DNA of 54,268 nucleotides from Nostoc sp. CMAA1605 (GCF_021596505.1 NZ_PJIZ01000073.1:1-54268); one strand, 5' to 3'. Counted from the first letter of the stretch, positions 45,297 through 54,268 are shown. Translations and numbers: made by a program. Notes: generated from the letters alone by a model not told the origin.

Positions 45297-46134
45297 TATT
45301 TCCACACAATAAGCCGAACTTAATTAACCCACGCTCATAGCCACGACGCATTAATCCTAGTGATAATGCCCCTTGAATTGTTGTCCAGCCGGCACGCAGT
45401 AAACCGAATATGGCTTGGGGAGTGATGGCGGAATCAATCACTACATTCCAAAAAGGGGCAACAGCTTGTGACCAGTCAGCCGTGCGGATGTTATTTAATG
45501 GTAGTTGACGCGCGATCGCTTCATACTCTGGTAAGGAAATCACATAGGGTAAACAGTAGACTTGATAAATATCTTCTAAGTGTTTTTGCTCATCTGCTGA
45601 TAGGGGTAATTCCTCCGTAGAACGATGACACCAAGTCACCATAATTAATGTCCCGCCTGGTTTCAGCACCCGGTAGCACTCTTGCATAAACTTAGTTTTA
45701 TCGGGCATATGTTCACCACTTTCCAGTGACCACACCAAGTCAAAAGTATTGTCATCAAAGGGCATAGCTTGAGCATCTGCCACTAAAAACTGACTTTTAT
45801 CACTCAAATTCGCTTCTTGAGCGCGTTCTGTAGCTCTAGCGGCTTGTACTGGACTTAATGTAATACCTGTAGCTTGAGCATTAAACTTAGCTGCTAAGTA
45901 TAAAGAACTACCACCAATCCCACAGCCCACATCTAAGATGTTTTCTGCCGTTTTTACCCCTGCCCAACTCAGCAATTCTTCAATCAAATCTATTTGTGCT
46001 TGGCGGCGGTCTTTTTTAGCCTTGCCATCTACACCGTAATAGCCGTGGTGCATATGTTCACCCCAGATTTGCTCCCACAGGCCAGAAGAGGTATCGTAAA
46101 ATTGCTGAATTCGCTGGTAAAGTGTTGCACTCAT
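45292..46134 (-). CDS. Gamma-tocopherol methyltransferase
   Basis: It methylates gamma-tocopherol to alpha-tocopherol (vitamin E) at the membrane surface. The 280 residues match the Synechocystis slr0089 protein as I remember it: YQRIQQFYDTSSGLWEQIWG, GEHMHHGYYG and RRQAQIDLIEELLSWA. SAM motif I is ILDVGCGIGGSSLYLA, then SLESGEHMPDK and VLKPGGTLIMVTWCHR, and the characteristic DIYQVYCLPYVISLPEYEAI. The related plant-type MPBQ methyltransferase is less similar. It appears monocistronic. Confidence 0.88.
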   Translation of the reverse strand: MSATLYQRIQQFYDTSSGLWEQIWGEHMHHGYYGVDGKAKKDRRQAQIDLIEELLSWAGVKTAENILDVGCGIGGSSLYLAAKFNAQATGITLSPVQAARATERAQEANLSDKSQFLVADAQAMPFDDNTFDLVWSLESGEHMPDKTKFMQECYRVLKPGGTLIMVTWCHRSTEELPLSADEQKHLEDIYQVYCLPYVISLPEYEAIARQLPLNNIRTADWSQAVAPFWNVVIDSAITPQAIFGLLRAGWTTIQGALSLGLMRRGYERGLIKFGLLCGNK

Positions 46135-46380
46135 GAATAAATCAGTGTTAAGACAAAACAGAAATGAAAAAAAATATATCCGTAGGCTACCATGTGGGCT
46201 TTTAATTAAATAAGAAAGTTTTCATTTTTTGGGAAATTAAAGTTCATCAACCATCTCAGGAAAAGTTAACTAACTCGTTGTATCTTCTCATACGATAATC
46301 CTTGCCAAATTACTTAAAATAACAATGGTGTTTTATGTTACTTAGATACAAGATTGCACGTAGGATGTTTTGAATTATTT

Positions 46381-47715
46381 ATGACAGTTTCTCGCACTAT
46401 TTGTTTAGGATTTCTGGCTGTCATCACCATCGGGGCTATTTTATTGATGATGCCTTTTTCCACTAGCAGTGGTAGCTGGAATGATCCCATTGTGGCATTA
46501 TTTACTTCAACATCCGCAGTTTGTGTTACAGGTTTATCGGTAGTTGATCCTGGTACCTATTTTTCTTTTTGGGGACAGCTATTTATTGCCTTGTTAGCAC
46601 AGATTGGTGGTTTGGGTTACATGACAACCACTACCTTTTTGATTTTATTAATTGGACGCAAGTTTGATTTAAGACAAAAAATCGCCATTCAACAAGCCCT
46701 AGATAGGCCGGGAATGAGTGGTAGTACGCAAGTTATCCGCTCAATTATTGCCACAACATTGATTTTTGAAATTACAGGGGTATTCTTACTTCTAATTGCA
46801 TTTGTGCCTGAGTATGGCTGGAGTCAAGGGCTGTGGTTGGCAATTTTCCATAGTATTAATGCTTGGAATAATGCAGGTTTTAGCTTGTTTAAAGATAATC
46901 TCATTGGCTATCAGTCATCTGCCATAGTTGTATTTACAATTACTGGTTTAATTATCTTTGGCGGGATTGGTTATCAGGTCATTTTAGAAACCTATATTTG
47001 GTTGCGCGATCGCTTTCTTAAAAAAAAGGCAACTTTAGTTTTTTCTCTAGACTTTAAAGTCGCAACTAGCACAACTTTAATACTTTTGGTTTTAGGGACA
47101 ATTGCCTTTTTATTTATAGAAATGAGAAACCCTGAAACTCTTGGGAATAAAAGTTTTGGCGACCAATTAATGCTAGCTTGGTTTCAATCAGTTACCCCTA
47201 GAACGGCTGGATTCAATACTATAGACAACGGCAAAATGACTACTGCGGGTCTATTTATTACAATTGCCCTAATGTTTATTGGTGCTAGTCCTGGGGGAAC
47301 AGGTGGTGGGATTAAAACCACAACTGTCAGAGTATTAACAAGTTGTACTAAATCAATTTTGCAAGGAAAAGAAGAAGTATTATTATATGACCGCAAAATA
47401 GCAGTTTCTCTAATTTTAAAAGCTGTAGGCGTACTGGTAGGTTCGATCGCTACAGTAATTATCTCCACGATTCTGATAGCTCTGACAGATCCAGAACTAG
47501 ATTTTATTCAAATTTTGTTTGAAGTCATGTCAGCATTTGCTACCGTTGGACTTTCCACAGGCATCACCAGTAGTGTTACTCCAGCAGCTAAAATCATTTT
47601 AATTATCACCATGTATATAGGTAGAGTAGGCGTTTTACTGCTGATGTCATCTATATTAGGAGACCCTAAACCTACCAGAATTCACTATCCCGAAGAAAAT
47701 TTACTTGTGGGTTAG
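46381..47715 (+). CDS. ktrB: KtrB, sodium-driven potassium uptake channel subunit
   Basis: The Trk/Ktr pore-forming membrane protein. I place the start at ATG 46381 (MTVSRTICLGF), not at the TTG 46354, because it begins directly at the first membrane helix; this gives 444 residues. Four MPM repeats with selectivity-filter glycines are visible: TSTSAVCVTGLSV, NAWNNAGFSLF, QSVTPRTAGFNTI and SAFATVGLSTG. The ring-forming K+ gate protein KtrA follows 75 bp downstream, so the two form the KtrAB system used in osmotic response. Confidence 0.92.
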   Translation: MTVSRTICLGFLAVITIGAILLMMPFSTSSGSWNDPIVALFTSTSAVCVTGLSVVDPGTYFSFWGQLFIALLAQIGGLGYMTTTTFLILLIGRKFDLRQKIAIQQALDRPGMSGSTQVIRSIIATTLIFEITGVFLLLIAFVPEYGWSQGLWLAIFHSINAWNNAGFSLFKDNLIGYQSSAIVVFTITGLIIFGGIGYQVILETYIWLRDRFLKKKATLVFSLDFKVATSTTLILLVLGTIAFLFIEMRNPETLGNKSFGDQLMLAWFQSVTPRTAGFNTIDNGKMTTAGLFITIALMFIGASPGGTGGGIKTTTVRVLTSCTKSILQGKEEVLLYDRKIAVSLILKAVGVLVGSIATVIISTILIALTDPELDFIQILFEVMSAFATVGLSTGITSSVTPAAKIILIITMYIGRVGVLLLMSSILGDPKPTRIHYPEENLLVG

Positions 47716-47790
47716 TTAAGGGTACGGGGTAATGAGGGGTAAAAATGTTGACTAATAACTCATACAGGGATTGATAATAAGGATTACATT

Positions 47791-48486
47791 GTGAATCTTT
47801 CATCGTTAGGCTTTTTTCGCTCTTTACGTAGAGATAACCACCAATTCGCCGTAATTGGTTTAGGTCGTTTCGGTCGTTCTGTTTGTTCAACACTGCATAA
47901 ATTAGGCTATCAAGTGTTAGCAACAGATGTTGATGAAAAACGCGTCTGTGCAGCATTGACAGAAGATATAGTTGGTCATGCTCTCCAGTTAGATTCTACC
48001 GAAGCTGCTGCTTTAAAGGAAGCGGGAATCTTTGAGTTTGACACAGTAATTGTAGCGATTGGTAACTATGTTCAAGAAAGTATTATCACCACTTTAAATG
48101 TCAAAGAAGGTGGTGTACCTCATGTAATTGCTAAGGCTTCTAGTGAAGTTCACCACAAGTTGTTAAAACGTGTCGGTGCTGATCATGTGGTGTTTCCTGA
48201 ATATGAAGCTGGTTGTGCTTTAGCAAGGACACTCACTAAACCATCTATCTTAGATAGATTTGACCTTGACCCAGATAACAGTATTGTCGAAGTCATTGTA
48301 CCTGATGAATTTCACGGCAAGACTATTGCTGAACTCCAACTACGTAACCGCTATGGTTTAAATTTGCTAGCTGTGAGTAATGATGGCAAATTTCAAATTA
48401 ATCCTGATCCCTATAAGCGTTTGGAACGGGGTTCAGCAATGGTAGTGATTGGTTGTAATAAAGATATCAATCGCTTACCGATTTAA
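47791..48486 (+). CDS. ktrA: KtrA, RCK regulatory subunit of the Ktr potassium transporter
   Basis: A 231-residue cytosolic octamer-forming protein. The Rossmann RCK_N domain has FAVIGLGRFGRSV (GxGxxG, about 20-32) and the acidic residue at TDVDEKRV. RCK_C follows from about 145 (VEVIVPDEFHGKTIAELQLRNRYGLNLLAV). The start codon is GTG. NAD(H)/ATP binding controls KtrB opening. It lies directly downstream of ktrB. Confidence 0.92.
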   Translation: MNLSSLGFFRSLRRDNHQFAVIGLGRFGRSVCSTLHKLGYQVLATDVDEKRVCAALTEDIVGHALQLDSTEAAALKEAGIFEFDTVIVAIGNYVQESIITTLNVKEGGVPHVIAKASSEVHHKLLKRVGADHVVFPEYEAGCALARTLTKPSILDRFDLDPDNSIVEVIVPDEFHGKTIAELQLRNRYGLNLLAVSNDGKFQINPDPYKRLERGSAMVVIGCNKDINRLPI

Positions 48487-48611
48487 AATCTCAACCTAAT
48501 TCGTAATTCGTAATGGACTTCTCTCCGAGACGCTAACGCGTAGCTTGCTTCCACAAAGTGGTACGTCCCGCTACGCTAACGTAATTCGTAATTAGTGGTC
48601 TGTCTCATTTA

Positions 48612-48775
48612 ATATAGGAATCCGATTTGATTTCTGAAAAAATCTAAGTATATGTAGGGTGTGTTAGGCGTAAGCCGTAACGCACCAAAGGCCTTGGTGG
48701 TAGGTGCGTTGCGCTGTCGCTAACACACCCTACGCATCTACGTATCTGTTCAAAAATCAAATATGAGTCCTATAT
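48612..48775. mobile_element. MITE-like inverted-repeat element, 164 bp
   Basis: The outer ends are imperfect inverted repeats starting ATATAGGA and ending TCCTATAT, with ATTTGATTT shared about 12 bases in. A perfect inner pair, GTAGGGTGTGTTAG (48655-48668) and CTAACACACCCTAC (48720-48733), encloses a hairpin with GTGCGTTGCG. No transposase is present. TA-rich borders suggest mobilisation by an IS630-like enzyme, but that is a guess. Confidence 0.7.
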
Positions 48776-48888
48776 GATGAGTTCGTAATTGAGATTTATC
48801 GCTTAAGTTAAGAGCTAAAGCCCAACTACAAACTTTAAGATTAATGCGACAGACCAGTAGAAACGGATACTTCAAGTCTTTATCAACT

Positions 48889-50070
48889 TTAAACTTTGCC
48901 GTTACCACCAGCTTGATCTGGTGTAGCAGCAGGTTGATCTGGTTGAGACACAGGCTGTTCTGATGAAACTGGTGTACCGCCAGAATTATCTGATTGACTT
49001 GGTTGTTGTGAATTAGATTCTGCGGTGTTGTTGGCGGGGTTTGTTGATGGCTGAGGACTAGATGCTTGTTGTTGTTGGAGTTTTTGTTGGGCAATTTTTT
49101 GCTCCACTTGCTGCATTAGTTGTTCAGCTTTTTGTGCTTGTTCAAGATTCCCTTGTTCACGGTATTGAGTATGGGCGCGTTTTAATGCACTACTGGCTTT
49201 TTTGAGTTCGCCTTGATTGTATAAAGTTACACCTAAGTTATAATAAGCTGAGGCATTTTTGGGGTCTTGGCGCACAGCTTGGTTATAAACGGCGATCGCT
49301 TCAGCTGTTTGACCTTGGAGTGCCATTAAACTACCCAAATTACTGTAAGCTGCACTGTTTTTGGGGTCTAGTTTCAAAACTTGCTGATAAGCGGCGATCG
49401 CTTCCTCCATTTTGCCAGATTCTTGCAGAGCGATCGCCAAGTTATGATAGGTGTTAGCATCGCTACTATCAAAATTAATCGCTTGTTCGTAAGCGGCGAT
49501 CGCTTCTGGTAATTGCCCTTGTTCGTAAAGCAATAAACCCAAATTATACTGTGTTGCTGCCCTGGTTGGTTCTACTACCAAAGCTTGACGATAAGCTGTA
49601 ATAGCAGCTTCTTTTTGTCCTTGACGCTGCAATGTCAGCCCCAGATTATAGTAAGCTTCCCCCAAACTAGGGTTAATTCTAATCGCCTCACTGTACTCTT
49701 GTACTGCCACATCCAAGCGATTTTGAATGAGAAATATATTACCAAGATAATTTCTCGCCATCCCCAGACTTGGATCTCGCCGTAATGCTTGACGGAAAGC
49801 AAATTCCGCACCAGGCCAATCACCACGGTTATAGCGTGTTACTCCCTGTTGATAAGCAATAGCAGCTTCTAAATCTTGAGAAATGGGCGTTTGCATTTGT
49901 GCCATTACCTGAGATGCAGGTAGATTCACAACTGTCGGTGCAACTAACATCACAGCAGCAGAAGCAACACAGAGAATTCCGAGTGATGGTTTTTGCCAAC
50001 GAGAAGCGCGATCGCGAGGTATGGGAGACAAACCGCAGAACCACTGCCTAACAAGATTTCGTTTATACAT
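48889..50070 (-). CDS. TPR repeat protein, exported or membrane-anchored
   Basis: A protein of 393 residues. After a basic start (MYKRNLVRQWFCG...RASRWQK) a hydrophobic segment, SLGILCVASAAVMLVAPTVV (about 29-48), acts as signal or anchor. About seven tetratricopeptide repeats follow (for example EAYYNLGLTLQRQGQKEAAI, NTYHNLAIALQESGKMEEAI), residues about 65-310, forming a protein-binding superhelix. The C-terminus is Gln/Ser/Pro-rich and disordered. Such proteins are scaffolds; no enzyme domain is present. The partner is unknown. Confidence 0.85.
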   Translation of the reverse strand: MYKRNLVRQWFCGLSPIPRDRASRWQKPSLGILCVASAAVMLVAPTVVNLPASQVMAQMQTPISQDLEAAIAYQQGVTRYNRGDWPGAEFAFRQALRRDPSLGMARNYLGNIFLIQNRLDVAVQEYSEAIRINPSLGEAYYNLGLTLQRQGQKEAAITAYRQALVVEPTRAATQYNLGLLLYEQGQLPEAIAAYEQAINFDSSDANTYHNLAIALQESGKMEEAIAAYQQVLKLDPKNSAAYSNLGSLMALQGQTAEAIAVYNQAVRQDPKNASAYYNLGVTLYNQGELKKASSALKRAHTQYREQGNLEQAQKAEQLMQQVEQKIAQQKLQQQQASSPQPSTNPANNTAESNSQQPSQSDNSGGTPVSSEQPVSQPDQPAATPDQAGGNGKV

Positions 50071-50175
50071 AATGGAATCTCTGTACGAAGGTTTAAATCC
50101 TTATAAGTCAGAGTACCCACCACTACATGAAAAATTAAAAATCACCGAAGAAAAATTTGTGAAGGTGAGGGATTG

Positions 50176-50333
50176 GGTATTGGGGACTGGGGACTGGGGA
50201 CTGGGGACTGGGGACTGGGATTTTTACACAGCACCGACTAAACGCCGCACCTCCGCTAACAGCACTCAGCACTCAGCACTCAGCACTCATCACTCAGCAC
50301 TCATCACTCAGCACTCAGCACTCATCACTCCTT
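50176..50333. repeat. Short tandem repeats overlapping the queA 3' end
   Basis: GGGGACT heptamers (50183-50220) and then copies of CAGCACT/CATCACT (50265-50333). The repeat array runs into the last codons of queA and supplies its stop. An open frame on the plus strand here is just translated repeat. Confidence 0.85.
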
Positions 50334-51462
50334 TCGCTTCTGGTAAAATCAACATGGCATCGCCGAAGGAATAGAAGCGATATCGAGAGGCGATCGCTTC
50401 TTTGTATATACTTAATAATCTTTGTCTGCCAATCAGCGCACTCACTAGCATTAATAGGCTAGAACGGGGTAAGTGAAAGTTTGTAATTAAACCTTCTACG
50501 ACTTGCCATTGGTAGCCAGGATAAATAAATAGGTTTGTCTTGCCACAAAAGGGTTGTAAATCAGCAGAAGCGGCGGCGGCACCTTCTAAAGCACGAACTA
50601 CTGTTGTACCTACAGCAATAATACGACCACCGTTTTGTTTAGTGGTACGGATTTTCTCTACTGTATCGGCGGGAACTTCAATCCATTCTTCGTGCATTTG
50701 GTGGCTGGTGACATCTTCTACTTCCACAGGGCGAAAAGTTCCCACACCTACGTGCAGTGTAATAAAAGCTTGGTGAATATTGCGATCGCCTAACTTGGCA
50801 ATTAGTTCTGGGGTAAAGTGTAATCCAGCTGTGGGAGCTGCGATCGCTCCTGGCTGTTGGGCGTAAACTGTTTGATACTGCTCATCTGCGGCTTGGGAGG
50901 CTGTAATATAAGGCGGAAGCGGAATTTCTCCAAATTTATCTAGAATCTGCACCAAAGATTGATGTTCAGGCAAATCAAACTTTAGTAATCTTCCCCCTGT
51001 ATCTTTGTCAGTTTCTAAAACCGTAGCTGTGAGTTGAGAATTGGGAAGTGACGCAAGACCTAATTCACTAGGTGTAAAAAATATTTTACTGCCCTTTTTA
51101 AAGCGTTTTCCAGGCTTGACTAAAGCTAACCAACTGTTATGTTGACGTTCTTCTAAAAGTAAAATTTCTACTTCTGCACCAGTTGACTTCCGCCCATACA
51201 ATCGAGCAGGAATGACTTTAGTATCATTCATGATTAACAAATCACCAGGGCGCAGGATGTCTGGTAAATCACGAAAAATGTGATGTAATGGTGCTGTTGT
51301 ACTACCCGTAGTCTGAGAATTGATTACTAACAACCGAGAACTATCTCTGGGAACAGCAGGATTTTGTGCAATCAGTTCTGGAGGTAGTTCATAATCATAC
51401 CCAGCTAATGAAGAATCTAAGTTTGGCTCTTGATTTGTATCGTTTGTTCCTTGATTAGACAT
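50308..51462 (-). CDS. queA: S-adenosylmethionine:tRNA ribosyltransferase-isomerase
   Basis: QueA transfers ribose from SAM to 7-aminomethyl-deazaguanine in tRNA, making epoxyqueuosine at the wobble position. The protein has 384 residues. Typical segments are YELPPELIAQNPAVPRDSSR, GDLLIMNDTKVIPARLYG, GAEVEILLLE, APTAGLHFTPELI and HVGVGTFRPVEVEDV, plus NFHLPRSSLLMLVSALIG near the end. The last residues (GVMSAEC) come from the tandem repeat that follows, so the natural C-terminus may have been a few residues different. Confidence 0.95.
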   Translation of the reverse strand: MSNQGTNDTNQEPNLDSSLAGYDYELPPELIAQNPAVPRDSSRLLVINSQTTGSTTAPLHHIFRDLPDILRPGDLLIMNDTKVIPARLYGRKSTGAEVEILLLEERQHNSWLALVKPGKRFKKGSKIFFTPSELGLASLPNSQLTATVLETDKDTGGRLLKFDLPEHQSLVQILDKFGEIPLPPYITASQAADEQYQTVYAQQPGAIAAPTAGLHFTPELIAKLGDRNIHQAFITLHVGVGTFRPVEVEDVTSHQMHEEWIEVPADTVEKIRTTKQNGGRIIAVGTTVVRALEGAAAASADLQPFCGKTNLFIYPGYQWQVVEGLITNFHLPRSSLLMLVSALIGRQRLLSIYKEAIASRYRFYSFGDAMLILPEAKGVMSAEC

Positions 51463-51472
51463 TTGATTGTGA

Positions 51473-51640
51473 TTAACTAGTCATTAGTCATTAGTCATTA
51501 GTCATCAGTCATTAGGGAACAGGGAAAAGGGAACAAAATCTTTAATTTCAGATATTGGTATTGATTACTCCCCAGTACCCAGTCCCCAGTACCCAATCCC
51601 CAATCCCCAGTCCCCAATCCCCAATCCCTTGCCTAGACTA
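51473..51640. repeat. Short tandem repeats (TCATTAG and CCCCAGT types)
   Basis: TCATTAG heptamers (about 51479-51515) followed by CCCAGTACCC/CCCCAATC copies (51568-51625). No gene lies between 51463 and 51778. Confidence 0.8.
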
Positions 51641-51778
51641 CAAGAATTAGTGACAGATACACAACAAAATCAAAATTGGGTAAAACTCCCCATGCCAAAA
51701 CGGGGGCATTTACCCTACCGGAAAGTGGGGGAATTAAAGAAGATAGAGATGTAGGATTGGCTTTGATCCAAAAGCACC

Positions 51779-52171
51779 ATGATGGAATACTTGTATTATC
51801 TGGCAAATGCCAGCCTAACTCTCAGAGTTGTTCAACACCTGCACGCTAGACCTAGAATCCCCGTTGCTTTCGTCACCGTAATTCATCAAATAGATGGTTG
51901 GGTGGTTAGGATCAAACTAAAAGAGCAAATTTCGCCGCAAGACGATGGTGATATTCGGGCTTTCCTCAATGAATTGGGAATTACCTATGAACCACCAATG
52001 CGCGTGCAAATGGCACTTTGGAGTTTAGAAGCTGGGCAATGTCCTGTAGATGTGATGCGTCGCTATCAGGTAGCGATAGTTTCTCATGGCAGTCCTGAAA
52101 AAGAGGAAATTGAAGCTTTTCGACAACAGTTTGTTCGAGGATTGGGTTACTGTCCAGAAACTCTGGCTTAA
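51779..52171 (+). CDS. Conserved-looking hypothetical cyanobacterial protein
   Basis: A 130-residue protein without signal or membrane segment; the start may be the ATG at 51779 or 51782. It has an alpha/beta pattern (IPVAFVTVIHQIDGWVVRIKL as strands, then EEIEAFRQQFVRGLGY as helix). I do not recognise a family or motif. Its codon use and solid frame, with no counter-ORF, support a real gene. It stands alone between repeat arrays. Confidence 0.6.
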   Translation: MMEYLYYLANASLTLRVVQHLHARPRIPVAFVTVIHQIDGWVVRIKLKEQISPQDDGDIRAFLNELGITYEPPMRVQMALWSLEAGQCPVDVMRRYQVAIVSHGSPEKEEIEAFRQQFVRGLGYCPETLA

Positions 52172-52342
52172 CACCCTATGTATCTAAAGACGTTACGTAA
52201 TTTTTGGTAATTGGTCTTTGGTTGAGCGCGAATTTTCATTCATGACCAATTACCGAACATAGCGATTTTAGATTTTGGATTTGGGATTACTAACCTTTAT
52301 TTAAGGATGATTCCCAAAGCCTATAGTAAAACTACTTAATCT

Positions 52343-52828
52343 TTAAGCTTCATCAATTACATCGAAAGCACCTGCAATATATTCTTGTAACTGGAATTGA
52401 TAGCCTGCAACTGATGAGATCGCTAAGGCTGTTTGAGTTGCAGAGAAATTAAGATTTTTTTGTGATATTGGCTGACAACTGACAATCGCTACATCAAATC
52501 GACAAGAATAATTTGCTTTTTCAGGATATTTAGCTAAAAATAACCCCGCAGTGCGAGTTATTTTCGCTTGTTTTTTAGAATTTATGGCACTTTTGCCCCA
52601 GTTATCCCAATTACCACCGCTACGAGTTTTTACTTCTATAAAAGCTAGTGTCGATGTTAGCTCATTCTCTGTGGTATCAGGATATTGAGCGATGATGTCA
52701 ATTTCTCCCCAACGACAAGAGAAGCGACGTTGTAAAATTAACCAGCCTGTAGATTGTAACCATTGAGTTACAAGTTCTTCTCCTATGTCGCCGATATCGG
52801 GATAATGTGATGAAGGAGGATTCACCAT
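52343..52828 (-). CDS. YraN/UPF0102 family nuclease-like protein
   Basis: A protein of 161 residues with the PD-(D/E)XK-like UPF0102 core: IGEELVTQWLQSTGWLILQR (about 13-32), CRWGEIDIIAQY with the Asp, and LAFIEVKTRSGG with ExK. SKKQAKITRTAGLFL follows. The family resembles Holliday-junction resolvases, and its cellular role is poorly defined. The C-terminus past 115 is longer than in short family members. It is divergent from the pentapeptide gene. Confidence 0.88.
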   Translation of the reverse strand: MVNPPSSHYPDIGDIGEELVTQWLQSTGWLILQRRFSCRWGEIDIIAQYPDTTENELTSTLAFIEVKTRSGGNWDNWGKSAINSKKQAKITRTAGLFLAKYPEKANYSCRFDVAIVSCQPISQKNLNFSATQTALAISSVAGYQFQLQEYIAGAFDVIDEA

Positions 52829-52844
52829 TGGCTAAGATATAGTT

Positions 52845-53444
52845 ATGAATTCTAAGTTAAATGATGGGCTACGCCCCAGTGTAGCCGATCGCATATTAGC
52901 TTCTATACCCAATTTATGCCGTACTTACAACGGATTAGGGTGTCAAAAATATCGGCGCATTTTGGCTAGTATACTCAGTTTATTGCTGTGGGGAGTAGTG
53001 GGAATGACGACAATTGTCGGTTTTTCCCTTCCAGCTTCCGCATTGGAGTACAACAAAGAAATTTTAATTGAGGCTGATTTTTCCGGGCGTGATTTAACAG
53101 ACTCTAGTTTTACCAAAGCAAATCTGCGTCAGAGTAACTTTAGTAACTCTAATTTAGAGGGTGTGAGTTTCTTTGCAGCCAATTTAGAATCGGCAAATAT
53201 GGAAGGTGCAAACTTAACAAATGCCACCCTAGATTCAGCTCGTCTGATTAAAACTAACTTGACAAATGCAATTTTAGAAGGAGCATTTGCTGCTAACGCC
53301 AAATTTGATGGCGCAATTATTGACGGTGCAGATTTTACTGATGTGCTGTTGCGTCCAGATGAGGTCAAAAAATTGTGTAAGGTAGCTAAAGGGACTAACC
53401 CGACTACTGGGCGTGATACAAGAGATACTTTGTATTGTCCTTAA
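52845..53444 (+). CDS. Exported pentapeptide-repeat protein
   Basis: A protein of 199 residues. A basic leader and a hydrophobic segment (ILSLLLWGVVGMTTIVGFSL, about 42-61) ending ASA make a signal peptide. The mature part has about 15 A(D/N)LxX repeats (TKANLRQSNFSNSNLEGVSF, ESANMEGANLTNATLDSA), which form a right-handed quadrilateral beta-helix. The C-terminus has two cysteines (KLCKVAKG, TLYCP) that may be disulfide-bonded. Such proteins in cyanobacteria are often thylakoid-lumen or periplasmic. Function unknown. Confidence 0.88.
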   Translation: MNSKLNDGLRPSVADRILASIPNLCRTYNGLGCQKYRRILASILSLLLWGVVGMTTIVGFSLPASALEYNKEILIEADFSGRDLTDSSFTKANLRQSNFSNSNLEGVSFFAANLESANMEGANLTNATLDSARLIKTNLTNAILEGAFAANAKFDGAIIDGADFTDVLLRPDEVKKLCKVAKGTNPTTGRDTRDTLYCP

Positions 53445-53506
53445 GTAAATTAGGGAACAGGTTTGAAAGTCGGCCGTTATCCTGAAATTTGATATTGAAC
53501 AATAAA

Positions 53507-53538
53507 TAACCCCAGTTTTCTCAATAAAACTGGGGTTA
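53507..53538. terminator. Strong bidirectional hairpin terminator
   Basis: TAACCCCAGTTTT, loop CTCAAT, AAAACTGGGGTTA is a perfect 13-bp stem with A and T flanks on both strands. It separates the convergent pentapeptide and SPFH genes. Confidence 0.85.
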
Positions 53539-53621
53539 CTTACTAGAAAACGAAGTGTTTAAAAAATTAACAGATGCTCAAACTCCTTTTACTGTTTGAA
53601 ACCCCTATTCCCCATTCAGGT

Positions 53622-54268
53622 TCATAACGATTTATCTTTCGGTAAGTCCACGATAAATTGACTAGTTCCGTTAGTTGGTGGGGTTTGAGTCACCACTGGT
53701 TGTGGGTATGTGGGTGTAACTTCACCATTTTTGTTGGTTTGATTCCATAGAATCATTGACAGCAAACCATCAACTAAACCGTTGGTGCTGCCGTTGCTAC
53801 CACCAACTAAGATATCAGGGATTAAACGGACATTGCGATCGCCAATAATCTGCATCAGTTGCATAGCTGTATAACCTTGTGTCCCCAAGGCTTCCACACC
53901 AGTACGGTAGGTTTCGGCTTTAGCGTTACCTGTGGCGCGAATCCCTTCAGCTTCCGCCATCGCCCGGAGTTTTGTAGACTCTGCTTCCCCAGTCGCTTGT
54001 TTAATATGCGCTTGAGCTTTGAGTTCTGCGATGTGAACGCTTTGCTCAGATTTCACCATTTCCTGTTGAATATCAGCTAAGGCTGTTTCCCGCACCAGTT
54101 GTTGGCGTTGGGTTTGCGCCATTTGCTGTACTTCGTAAGTCTTGCGTTCTTCTTCCGCAATCTTTCTGTCTGTTTGAGTCTGCATTAAGGATGCGGGTGG
54201 CTGAATATCTCCAATTAGGGTATCAATTGCCTGTACGTCATAAGCCCGTAAAGCGGCTTTAATATATT
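53622..54268 (-). CDS. SPFH/band 7 (flotillin-like) protein, C-terminal part, runs off window
   Basis: The frame is open through the window edge, since the residues upstream of the first internal Met read IKAALRAYDVQAIDTLIGDI, QPPASL, typical of the end of an SPFH domain. A long charged coiled coil follows (RKIAEEERKTYEVQQMAQTQ ...) and an Ala-rich helix (GEAESTKLRAMAEAEGIRAT, GNAKAETYRTGVEALG). The C-terminus is Pro/Thr-rich. The gene encodes a membrane-microdomain scaffold; the N-terminal anchor lies outside. Confidence 0.85.
   Translation of the reverse strand, partial: YIKAALRAYDVQAIDTLIGDIQPPASLMQTQTDRKIAEEERKTYEVQQMAQTQRQQLVRETALADIQQEMVKSEQSVHIAELKAQAHIKQATGEAESTKLRAMAEAEGIRATGNAKAETYRTGVEALGTQGYTAMQLMQIIGDRNVRLIPDILVGGSNGSTNGLVDGLLSMILWNQTNKNGEVTPTYPQPVVTQTPPTNGTSQFIVDLPKDKSL

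Noticed and set aside
48655..48733. Hairpin with GTGCGTTGCG as a homing-crRNA-like unit
   Set aside because: It is the core of a dispersed inverted-repeat element. Its likeness to the GCGTTGCGATCGCAC guide is partial and lacks a V-K repeat end, though it is a caution for the homing claim.
50021..50374. Plus-strand frame of 117 residues
   Set aside because: Most of it is translated tandem repeat (GTGDWGL, STQHSAL) and it overlaps the TPR gene start and queA end.

Overview
The window looks like the chromosome of a filamentous, heterocyst-type cyanobacterium (Nostoc/Anabaena relatives). The signs are the dense HIP1 octamer GCGATCGC, arrays of 7- to 10-base tandem repeats between genes, and genes for a tocopherol methyltransferase, sucrose-phosphate phosphatase, KtrAB, BchE-like cyclase and pentapeptide protein. 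The centre (15838-38101) has only about 8 HIP1 sites in 22 kb by eye, against about 33 in the flanking 32 kb, and is more AT-rich, as expected of acquired DNA.

Layout. 1-7.2 kb: broken BchE-like gene, broken multi-PAS histidine kinase, bioF, an antitoxin-like ORF, ruvA and spp, all on the minus strand. 7.5-15.5 kb: an exported protein, two unknown proteins (one with C-terminal membrane segments), and a divergent 1684-residue caspase/nSTAND/15xWD40 protein. 15.6-38.1 kb: a decayed right end of an older CRISPR-associated transposon, then a complete type V-K CAST of 22,264 bp flanked by the 5-bp duplication TATGG and abutting the 3' end of a tRNA-Ala gene. 38.2-54.3 kb: housekeeping genes, including an rtcB gene interrupted by a 345-nt group I intron, a frameshifted GH57 gene, nfu-type, gamma-tocopherol methyltransferase, ktrB-ktrA, queA, yraN-like and SPFH genes.

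How the CAST works. tnsB, tnsC and tniQ form the transposition module; cas12k, a tracrRNA, a two-spacer CRISPR array and a separate repeat-like unit form the targeting module. The separate unit carries a 17-nt guide matching tRNA-Ala at 16 of 17 positions next to a GTA PAM, so it looks like the delocalised homing crRNA. The element end lies 54 bp from that PAM. A ribbon-helix-helix repressor is divergent from cas12k. Cargo is defence-like: a complete type I restriction-modification operon with an embedded PIN toxin module, an AAA-ATPase/subtilase pair, and a nuclease-like/HTH operon sitting unusually between tnsC and tniQ.

Most notable: (1) TnsC has lost the key residues of both Walker A and Walker B; (2) the homing guide is visible in this element and, decayed, in the older end beside it; (3) 10-bp-phased repeats are shared between the repressor promoter and the cargo operon promoter; (4) a group I intron splits the invariant GNHF motif of RtcB; (5) at least four frameshifts outside the CAST are single-base losses in C/G homopolymers, which points to sequence error rather than true pseudogenes.
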